From RGIG5579 sp045602025 (GTDB lineage: Bacteria; Bacillota; Clostridia; Oscillospirales; SIG627), in NCBI GenBank assembly GCA_045602025.1, contig JAZSAT010000023.1, positions 21,922-85,921 on the forward strand: a DNA stretch of 64,000 nt, written 5' to 3'. Positions 41,571 through 49,200 of this stretch are shown here, in pieces. The notes under the pieces are model-generated. The model saw only the letters and a list, made by a program, of their open reading frames with translations. It was not told the DNA's origin and did not search any database. Position numbers and translations under genes: made by a program. Each line of letters opens with the position of its first letter. The first letter of the stretch is position 1.

Positions 41571-41647
41571 GGCCTGGTAGTTCAGTTGGTTAGAACGCTA
41601 GCCTGTCACGCTAGAGGTCAGGGGTTCGAGCCCCCTTCAGGTCGCCA
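41571..41647 (+). tRNA. tRNA-Asp (GTC)
   Basis: Acceptor GGCCTGG/TCAGGTC with G-U pairs, anticodon stem CTAGC/GCTAG with loop CTGTCAC (anticodon GTC), T loop TTCGAGC and an encoded CCA. 77 nt. Confidence 0.97.
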
Positions 41648-41652
41648 TTCTC

Positions 41653-41728
<76 letters not shown>

Positions 41729-41729
41729 G

Positions 41730-41767
41730 AAAAAGAAAAGCAAGTCGAAAGACTTGCTTTTCTTTTT
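41730..41767 (+). terminator. Terminator of the tRNA cluster
   Basis: Perfect 17 bp stem (arms 41730-41746 and 41751-41767) closed by a GAAA tetraloop, ending in T5. Confidence 0.93.
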
Positions 41768-41770
41768 GGG

Positions 41771-41905
41771 TTTGTGTCCGCAAGGACACAACATCATTTG
41801 ACCTTTTGGACAACATCATTTTTGCGAAGCAAAATCATCATTCCGCCTTGGCGGATAAAAAAAGAGGTTGCACTTTGCACAAACGATGTTGCGAACTTGT
41901 CGCAA
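41771..41905. repeat. Array of mini-hairpins joined by a repeated CATCATT linker
   Basis: Short palindromes follow each other: TGTGTCC-GCAA-GGACACA, an imperfect TGACC/GGACA, TTTTGC-GAA-GCAAAA, CCGCC-TTG-GCGG, TGCA-CTT-TGCA and TTGCGA-ACTTG-TCGCAA. The linkers are ACATCATTT twice, TCATCATT, and ACGATGTT in the opposite sense. The hairpin sequences differ while the linker is conserved. No ORF is convincing here. Confidence 0.6.
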
Positions 41906-41913
41906 ATAAAGGT

Positions 41914-41946
41914 AAAAATAAGCCGTGATTTTCACGGCTTATTTTT
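41914..41946 (-). terminator. Terminator of the XRE regulator gene
   Basis: Perfect 15 bp stem AAAAATAAGCCGTGA/TCACGGCTTATTTTT with a TTT loop; the 3' end of the regulator gene runs into it. Confidence 0.85.
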
Positions 41947-42154
41947 GTATCTTGGGATTATCGGTCTGATCCAAAAGATAATCTATACTAACATCATAGT
42001 ATTTTGAAAGTTTAATCAAAACCTCTGCAGTTAGAGCAATGACTCCTGTTTCATATTGGGAATATGTGTTTTGTGATACATTCAATACTTTTGCCAAGTC
42101 TTTTTGTTTGATATCCCGATCTTCCCGAATGGCTTTTAAATTTTTAAATTGCAT
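41939..42154 (-). CDS. XRE-family helix-turn-helix repressor
   Basis: 71 residues, essentially one Cro/C1-type HTH domain: 'LKAIREDRDIKQKDLAKVLN' (helices 1-2), 'VSQNTYSQYETGVIALTAEV' (recognition helix region), and 'KYYDVSIDYLLDQTDNP', a typical ending of small XRE repressors. ATG 42154 is six bases after GAGGTG; the upstream ATG and GTG overlap that site. It diverges from a small membrane-protein gene; two near-identical palindromes in the shared 93 bp region are probable operators, suggesting control of both genes. Confidence 0.88.
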   Translation of the reverse strand: MQFKNLKAIREDRDIKQKDLAKVLNVSQNTYSQYETGVIALTAEVLIKLSKYYDVSIDYLLDQTDNPKIQK

Positions 42155-42180
42155 AATCATCACCTCGGTTTTATTATGCA

Positions 42181-42227
42181 ATATCTGTAATAAAGATATT
42201 GAAATTTATCTGTAATGCAGATATAAT
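42181..42227. promoter_or_regulatory. Two tandem operator-like palindromes overlapping a promoter
   Basis: The sequence ATCTGTAATNNAGAT occurs at 42183-42197 and 42210-42224, 27 bp apart. Each is an imperfect palindrome. The plus-strand promoter TTGAAA (42199-42204), 17 bp, TATAAT (42222-42227) lies between and over them, so bound repressor would block it. Confidence 0.75.
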
Positions 42228-42247
42228 CATCAAAAGGGGGTGATTTT

Positions 42248-42442
42248 ATGCTTATTCCTGTTTTAATCGGACTTGTTGCCGGTATAATCATTTATTTTGT
42301 TTCTTTGGCTGCAAAATCTGCAAAAGAGAAGGGTTCTCGTGGAATTTATGTTGCAATTATTGTTCTTTTTACCATAATTGTTGTTGCATTGCTTGCTCCT
42401 TTTGTTCCGATAATTGTTTCATATTTTTTATCTGTGTTTTGA
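42248..42442 (+). CDS. Small two-span membrane protein (64 residues)
   Basis: Two hydrophobic helices (about 3-22 and 33-60) are joined by a short basic turn (KSAKEKGSRG). There is no known domain. A strong AAAGGGGGTG site precedes the ATG. The gene has its own promoter covered by two putative operators of the divergent XRE repressor, and a shared terminator at 42452. It could be a toxin-like membrane peptide, a small stress protein or a mobile-element remnant; the function is unknown. Confidence 0.75.
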   Translation: MLIPVLIGLVAGIIIYFVSLAAKSAKEKGSRGIYVAIIVLFTIIVVALLAPFVPIIVSYFLSVF

Positions 42443-42451
42443 ATATTTTTG

Positions 42452-42486
42452 AAAAAGAACGAAGTGATCGCTTCGTTCTTTTTTTT
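42452..42486. terminator. Bidirectional terminator
   Basis: Perfect 13 bp stem AAAAAGAACGAAG/CTTCGTTCTTTTT with a TGATCG loop and a T run; it lies between the small membrane-protein gene and the converging collagen-like ORF. Confidence 0.88.
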
Positions 42487-42498
42487 GCGAAGGGAAAT

Positions 42499-42894
42499 TT
42501 ATCCAATTTGAACGATCATCAGATGTGCTGAAACAGGCCGCGTTCCTCCTGCAAGAGGAGTGATCGTTAATGCAGTAGCGTTACTTGATGGGTTGCGAAC
42601 CGTTAAAATAGAGTCTGTAGCGGTTGTTGTTACAATAGCCATACCTGTAATTTGTGACGCACCGGTCGCTCTGCCGACTACCGTATATGCCAAATCCTCT
42701 CCGTTCAAGGTCAACATCAATTGACCGGCCTCATCTACACCTACCTCAAACAGGATCTGATAGGTTCCGATCTGTGCCAGATTAACTTCACCCGCAGGGC
42801 CTTGGGGCCCAACAGGACCTACTTCACCTGCAGGACCCTGTGGCCCAACAGGACCAACATCGGACAGGAGGGGCACTATAAGAGTAGCAATCAA
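42499..42894 (-). CDS. Collagen-like protein with BclA-type C-terminal domain, probably 5'-truncated
   Basis: 131 codons. A short Gly-X-Y stretch made of two copies of 'GPVGPQGPAGEV' precedes a C-terminal jelly-roll-like domain ('TDSILTVRNPSSNATALTIT', 'PLAGGTRPVSAHLMIVQIG'). This domain is seen at the C-terminus of exosporium or surface collagen-like proteins of Firmicutes. Full-length members have an N-terminal anchor and long repeats. Here the ORF begins at a TTG without a ribosome binding site, and upstream DNA is AT-rich with no Gly-X-Y coding. I read it as a remnant; a short functional form is less likely. Confidence 0.55.
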   Translation of the reverse strand: MIATLIVPLLSDVGPVGPQGPAGEVGPVGPQGPAGEVNLAQIGTYQILFEVGVDEAGQLMLTLNGEDLAYTVVGRATGASQITGMAIVTTTATDSILTVRNPSSNATALTITPLAGGTRPVSAHLMIVQIG

Positions 42895-43231
42895 AAAATT
42901 GTTATTTTGTTAATCGGCTGATAAGGTGACTGTTGCAAAAAGAATAGATGGAAAAACGAAGGATCTCTTTTTGCGATGCGATTTATAAAGATTTTATATG
43001 AAAATTCTACAAATTGAAAACGCGAAAAACCTGTTTTTAAAATTCTTATTTGTTTTGAGTTTTATTTCTGAAAGCATTTGCTGAAATTTGATATAAATCC
43101 TTTGGTATTCCTTGACATTGCCTTGCCGGTACTATATAATAATAGATGTATATTTGTGTAAATTGGATAGCTTTTTTTAAATCAAATATTAGGATTCGAT
43201 TTGTACTGTTTTCGATTGTTTTGGAGTTTTT
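42895..43231. other. AT-rich intergenic region with one strong promoter
   Basis: No credible ORF on either strand. A perfect consensus promoter at 43112-43140 drives the following gene. The left part may be degraded sequence from the truncated collagen-like gene. Confidence 0.6.
43112..43140 (+). promoter_or_regulatory. Perfect consensus SigA promoter of the Wzy-like operon
   Basis: TTGACA (43112-43117), 17 bp, TATAAT (43135-43140). The leader before the ATG at 43232 is about 85 nt. Confidence 0.9.
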
Positions 43232-44917
43232 ATGAAGGTATGGGATGAAATCAAAAAGATTTCCTTTGCAGAGTATGCTTTGTTTGCGGCACTGTTTTTT
43301 GTAGGGATCTTTCATGTATATCTGTCTTGTATTTTATCGATTGTTCTTTTGATACGCCTTTTTATTTGTTATCGAAAAAAACACTTTTTCTTGATCCGGA
43401 GAGATTGGACGTTTATTTCCGTTGTTGTTTTGGTTTTTTCATACGCCTTGGTTTCTCTGTGGGCGATCGATAAGGGAATTGCGATCTTTGGCTTTTTCAA
43501 ATTTCTTCCGTTGCTTCTTTATCTTTTGGTTTTGATGCAGGAGGAGGGAAGCAAAGAAAAGGTCATCGCCCATCTTCCTTATCTTGTTACGGTTATGACG
43601 CTGATCTCGGTTTTTTGCATGCAAATTTCCGTTCTGCAACCTTATTTTGCCGTTTCCGGGCGATTGAGCGGTTTTGTGCAGTACCCCAATACCTTTGCCG
43701 TGATTTTGCTTGTTTCCGAGCTTATACTGCTGACCAAAGAGAAAATACAGGTCGTTGACTATATTTGTATTACGGTTCTTATTTTCGGTATTCTTTATAC
43801 CGGTAGCCGTACGGTTCTGATCCTTGCAGCGGTCATGAATTTGATTGCCCTTATTTTCAGCAAAAACAAAACGCTTCGCTGGATCATCTTTGGATGTATC
43901 GGTGTCGGCATCGTGCTTGTTTTGGCATATTGCTTCATAATGGATGATTTTCATATCCTTACCCGTTATCTTAAGATCTCTCTTTCTCAAAGTACCTTTG
44001 TAGGCCGAATGCTTTATACAAAGGATGCCATTCCGGTGGTTCTTCAGAATCCCTTCGGAATCGGATATATGGGATATTATTTCATTCAGCAGAGCATTCA
44101 GACCGGCGTATATTCCATTATGTTTGCGCATAATGACATCATCCAGATCTTGGTAGATGTTGGCTGGATCCCTTGTCTTGTATTTTTGTTTGCGGCTTTT
44201 AAAACGGTTTTCAATAAAAAAGCACTTTTCAGAGACAAACTGGTTTTATTAACGATTCTGATCCACTCTGTCTTCGATTTTGACCTGCAGTACATCGCGG
44301 TATTTATGATGCTTCTCTTGTTTATGGATCCCGGTGCCGCGAAGACCATCAAGATCAAAAGCAGCCCTTTGACGGTTTACGGTACGATTGCAGCCATTAT
44401 GTGTCTTTGTGCATATTTCGGAACGGTTCAGGCACTTACTCGTTTTGAGTTGCACGACGCGGCCTCTGCACTTTATCCCTTCAATACTACAAGCGATATC
44501 GAACGGATCAAAGAAACAAAAACAACTGCCGAAGCAGAGGAAATCGCTGACCGGATATTAAAACGAAATTCCTATGTTTCTTTAACCTACAGTGTGAAGG
44601 CGCGTTCCGCTTATGAAAAAGGGGATTTTGCCAAGGTGATTGAATATAAAAAGAAGTGCTTTGACAAAGCGCCCTTTTCCCATGCTGAGTACTGGGAGTA
44701 CGGAACCATGCTTGTCAACGGCATTAAACTGTACGAGCAGGCGGGAGATAAAGACAGTGCAGAATACTGCCGAAAGGAGCTTTCCGCACTTGTACTTGCT
44801 GTGCGTGGTCAAAAAGACCGTCTCAGCTCTCTCGGTGCAAAAATCGAGCAACAACCCAGGGTATATTTCCCGAAAGATCTCTATGAAGAAATGGAAGCAT
44901 TGGGGGTGAAGGGTTGA
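43232..44917 (+). CDS. O-antigen ligase/polymerase-like membrane protein (Wzy_C) with TPR-like C-terminus
   Basis: 561 residues. About 12 transmembrane helices (residues 12-400). The Wzy_C-type signature region includes 'SGRLSGFVQYPNTFAVILL', 'FGILYTGSRTVLILAAVMN', 'NPFGIGYMGYYFIQQS' and 'FAHNDIIQILVDVGWIPCLV'. The last 150 residues are soluble and helical, TPR-like ('VSLTYSVKARSAYEKGDFAK'). Family members ligate or polymerise surface glycans using a large extracytoplasmic loop. A TTGGAG site precedes the ATG. A lipoprotein transpeptidase gene follows two bases after the stop. Confidence 0.85.
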   Translation: MKVWDEIKKISFAEYALFAALFFVGIFHVYLSCILSIVLLIRLFICYRKKHFFLIRRDWTFISVVVLVFSYALVSLWAIDKGIAIFGFFKFLPLLLYLLVLMQEEGSKEKVIAHLPYLVTVMTLISVFCMQISVLQPYFAVSGRLSGFVQYPNTFAVILLVSELILLTKEKIQVVDYICITVLIFGILYTGSRTVLILAAVMNLIALIFSKNKTLRWIIFGCIGVGIVLVLAYCFIMDDFHILTRYLKISLSQSTFVGRMLYTKDAIPVVLQNPFGIGYMGYYFIQQSIQTGVYSIMFAHNDIIQILVDVGWIPCLVFLFAAFKTVFNKKALFRDKLVLLTILIHSVFDFDLQYIAVFMMLLLFMDPGAAKTIKIKSSPLTVYGTIAAIMCLCAYFGTVQALTRFELHDAASALYPFNTTSDIERIKETKTTAEAEEIADRILKRNSYVSLTYSVKARSAYEKGDFAKVIEYKKKCFDKAPFSHAEYWEYGTMLVNGIKLYEQAGDKDSAEYCRKELSALVLAVRGQKDRLSSLGAKIEQQPRVYFPKDLYEEMEALGVKG

Positions 44918-44918
44918 T

Positions 44919-46283
44919 ATGAAACGATTTTTTGCTCTCTTACTTGTTTTTTGTTTTGTGACAAGTCTTGTTTCCTGTAGCAAAACACAGACAGAGTCTG
45001 ACCGCTCCCTTAAGATATGCGATAAAGACGGAAATGTGGTAGCCACACTGAAAAAGATGGATTTTTCCGACAAAGATCTTTCCGACCCTTCTTATAGTGC
45101 CTATGTAAAGATAGCACTGAAAGAGGCACACTCCATTATAAAAGATATCTACGACTGCGATGACAAGAAAGCGGAAAAGCTTCTTTTTAAAAAAGCCTTT
45201 ACCGTGAGCACTTATATGGATCCGGTTGCAATTTCTGCCGCAGAAGAGGTTGCTCTGGAATGTGAAAAGAGAGATATTCCCTTTGACTGTGCGATCCAAA
45301 CGCTGTCCGGCGAGGTCTGCGCTGTTTTCGGTGAGGTTGAGGGCGGTCAAATGAGGACCCATTCGCCCTTTTCCACGATCAAGCCCTTAAGCGTTTATGC
45401 TCCGGCTATGGAAAAGAACCTGATCGATTGGGGAACAATGTTTCCCGATAAGCCCTATAAGCAGATTCTAGAGGATGACGGAAGAATCGTAGATTGGCCT
45501 ACCAACGCGGCAACGGCCTTCACCTATCAGGATACGCTTCTTTCCGATTGTATCAAGCAGTCGTTAAATACGACAGCTGTTCATTGCTTGATGCTTCACG
45601 GGGTGAAAAACTCGGTTGAATTCCTCAGTGATTCCTTTGATATGAATCTTCGCTATGAACAGAATAAAATAGCAGTTCAAGGAGAAGAGGAGATTATCGG
45701 TAATATTGCTATGGGGTATTTAAGTAAAGGCTTTTCTCCCATTGATCTTTCCGGATATTACCAGATTTTCGGAAGGCTTGGCAATTACACCGTTCCGAAA
45801 ACCGTTCAGAAGATCACATCTTCCGACAAAAAGACTGTTTATGAAAATAAAAGTGAATCAAAGCAGGTAATCCGCAAGGAAACAGCCTATTTGATGAACC
45901 GTCTTTTATCTCAGGTCGTCTCTCCCGGTGGAACCGGTGAGATGGCCGCCCTTGAGGGGACGGAGCTTGTGGGAAAGACCGGTACCGGAAACAACGAAGG
46001 CGGCAACTGGTTCGTGGGCGTTACCCCGGAGTACAGCTGTGCAGTCTGGCATGGGGCCAACGAAGACAGAGAGAATTTTGCCGCAGAGCTTTTCCGAAAG
46101 GTAATGGAAAAAATGCCTGATCCGCAGGTGAAAGAGTTCGAGGCTTCTTCTCAGGTGAAAAAGACTGTATTTTGCAGTAAAACAGGGGATCTGATTTCCT
46201 CTTCCTGCAATTATATGCACATTGGTTATTATGCTCTGTCACACAAGCCGGGTGCTTGTGCGGGGCATTCAATAATAAATTAA
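44919..46283 (+). CDS. Penicillin-binding transpeptidase-domain lipoprotein
   Basis: 454 residues. A lipoprotein signal with lipobox 'SLVSC' (Cys20) replaces the usual membrane helix. The transpeptidase triad is intact: SxxK 'STIK' (Ser152), SxN 'SLN' (215-217) and 'KTG' (353-355). There is no glycosyltransferase domain. The spacing of the triad resembles the transpeptidase half of PBP1/PBP2-like enzymes, but the N-terminal 100 residues are not familiar. The C-terminus has three cysteines. It is probably a DD-transpeptidase or carboxypeptidase on the outer face, and co-transcribed with the Wzy-like gene and the giant surface protein. Confidence 0.87.
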   Translation: MKRFFALLLVFCFVTSLVSCSKTQTESDRSLKICDKDGNVVATLKKMDFSDKDLSDPSYSAYVKIALKEAHSIIKDIYDCDDKKAEKLLFKKAFTVSTYMDPVAISAAEEVALECEKRDIPFDCAIQTLSGEVCAVFGEVEGGQMRTHSPFSTIKPLSVYAPAMEKNLIDWGTMFPDKPYKQILEDDGRIVDWPTNAATAFTYQDTLLSDCIKQSLNTTAVHCLMLHGVKNSVEFLSDSFDMNLRYEQNKIAVQGEEEIIGNIAMGYLSKGFSPIDLSGYYQIFGRLGNYTVPKTVQKITSSDKKTVYENKSESKQVIRKETAYLMNRLLSQVVSPGGTGEMAALEGTELVGKTGTGNNEGGNWFVGVTPEYSCAVWHGANEDRENFAAELFRKVMEKMPDPQVKEFEASSQVKKTVFCSKTGDLISSSCNYMHIGYYALSHKPGACAGHSIIN

Positions 46284-46298
46284 ATGAGAGGTGTTAAA

Positions 46299-49200
46299 AT
46301 GACTAAGCTCAAAAAAGTACTGTCAATGTTATTGGCAATCGTTATGATCGCATCGACAGTCCCCGTTGCAGCAATTGCGGCGGATGCAAGTGCTACCGAT
46401 TCTTCGGTGCTGCAGCTCGGTGTTGCTCAGATGGCGGTAATTTCATCGCCGGGAGAGCGCGCAGAGTTCTACTTCACTCCGGAAGAAAGCGGTGTGTACG
46501 CTTTCTATTCCATGGGAAGTTATGATACCTATGGATACCTGTATTTGGAAAACGGAACACTTGTGCAGCGCGATGATGACAGCGGCGACGGCAACAACTT
46601 CCATGTTGGTTTTAAAATGACCGCCGGTCAAACCTACAAGCTGGAAGCGGAATTTCTTTCCGATGGACTGACCGGTTCTTTCCCTGTTATGGTTACAAAG
46701 GGAAGAACAATGACTTCCGTTGAATTCCATGATATCGATGTAATGGAATCCAATGCAAACAGTGTTTACTATTTCAGATTTTCGGTAACTTATTCCGATG
46801 GAGAAACAAACACTTATTCTTGTCCTTCCACTTCCCGTACTTCTTTTTCAGACGATGAGAAGAGCTATACGGTTTACGTTACCGACGACCGCGCTGAAAA
46901 CCCTTGGGGAATCGGTGCACATACGGTTACCGCAACCGTTGGCGATGACTCCTCCTACGCCTTTACGGTGAATGTAATTGAGTCTCCCATTGCTTCTGTT
47001 ACTTGTGGCTATAACTATGTTATTGAGAATAAAAGCGGTTATTTTACCACATCTCAGATTTATAACGAAGAAACAGGTAGATATGAAACCTCTCCCGAGT
47101 TTTTCTATTATTACCCTCCTGCTCCCAACAATATTACGATCACCTTGAAGGACGGAACAGTTTACAATTCTTCCGGCTTCTATTGGAATGATGTATGGCA
47201 GCATGTTTCTTCCAATGCTGCGGTTCCTCAGAATTATGAAAACCGTTGGATCAAGGGCAATACCTATCAGATCAATGCTTCTATTCTCGGATATGATTTC
47301 ACCTATGAGGTGGAAGTAATTGATACTCCCATTGCTTCGATCACCCATGATTCTCTTTCTATCATTGAGAATACAAACGGTTACTTTACCACATCTCAGA
47401 TCTACAATGAGGAAACAGGTTCTTACGAAACCTCTCCCGAGTTTTATATTTACAACAATTACGTACCTCGTAATTTTGTAATTACTATGAAGGACGGTAC
47501 TGTTTACAACAATACTACCATTGAGTGGAACGGCTCTCAGTACTGGATTTCTTTTGCTCCCACGCTTCCTCAGAATTATGATAACCGTTGGCTCGTTGGT
47601 AACTCCTATGAGATGACGGGTGCCATTCTCGGCTACAACTTTACTTATGATGTAGACATTGTGGAGTCTCCTGTTGAATCGATAACATACGATGATGTTA
47701 CCGTCCTTGAAAATTCAAACGGTTATTATACCACATCTCAGATTTATAACGAAGAAACCGGAATGTGGGAAGACTCTCCTCAGTATTATCGCTATAACGC
47801 TTATCCCAAAAATCTTGTTACAACCTTAAAGGACGGTTCTGTTTTCAATGGCTCCGGCTTTACCTGGAACGGTACCTGGTACTCTGTTCAGACCCAGACC
47901 ACCCAGAGCTACGAAAATCAGTGGACCGCAGGGAACACCTACACGGCAACCGGTTCGATCTTGGGATACACCTTCGAATATAATGTATCCATTGAAGCAT
48001 CTCCCGTAGTGTCTGTTACAGTAGAGGATCTGGCTCTTCGCGAGAGCGTAGACGGCTACTATAACGGTTCTTACTACCACTACAATGTATATCTTAAAAA
48101 CCCCGTTATCACCTTGAAAGACGGCACGGTGATCAACGGTACCAGCGTTGAATGGAACGGCTCAAGCTATAGCTATTCCTTAAGCTATAACCAGAGCTCG
48201 CAGAATCCTTGGACCGGCGGAAATACCTATCAGGTCAAAGGCTCTCTTCTCGGATACGACTTCTACTTTGATGTTACGATCGAGGAAAGCCCCGTCGCTT
48301 CCATTGAAGTTGCACCGTTGTATATCGCAGCAAACAGTGGCTATTGGCATCGCGAAATGCTTGGCTGGGGTCCGGAAGGCCCGGTTTACGGCAATGAGTA
48401 TTATCGCTATGATTTTCAGCCTGTGGATGTTACCATTACCTTAAAAGACGGCACGGTAATCAACGGTAACAGCTATACATGGGGAAATAGTACCTTTAAT
48501 GTGCAACATGACTCTGCCCAGAGCTATGAGAATCCCTGGACAGAAGGGAACACCTATCAGGCAACGGCATCTCTTCTTGGTGCAACCACTACCTATGATG
48601 TTTCTATCCTTCCGATTCAGTCTGATGAAACCTACGAGTACATCGAGCTGGAAGAAGGCGTTATCATCTCCGGCATAAAGGAAGCCGGCGAGACCATTGA
48701 AATTCCTTCTCAGCTGAATGGCAAAACCGTTATCGGTGTTGCAGGTCTCATTTCCGACAGCAGTGTAAAACACCTTATCATTCCCGATAGCGTTCTGACC
48801 ATCGGTGATAATGTGATCTCAGACCTTAGAGGCCTTGAAAAGGTTACCTTCGGCAGCGGCATCAGAAACCTGACTCCTTATATGTTTTTATATTCTGAAT
48901 ACTTAATGGAGGTCGCTGTTTCGGAAGAGAACCCCTATTTTGCAAGTGTAAACGGTGAGCTTTACAACAAAGAGCTGACCAAATTCCTTGCTTTCCCCAC
49001 GGCAAAATCCACTGTTTACAATGTACCCGATACCGTTGTGGATACCGATGCTTTAAGATATAACATCTACAGTGGCTTGCAGGTGATCTATTCTGCAAAT
49101 CACCCCCTGTATGTAACGGAAGACGGTGTTACCTACGATAAGGATAAAACAACGGTTCTTTCCTGCTATAAGGAAAAAGAGGGCAAGTATGTAATGCCCG

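Noticed and set aside
41771..41905. CRISPR array
   Set aside because: The repeated part is the short linker while the hairpins vary; repeat length is under 10 bp and no cas gene is near.
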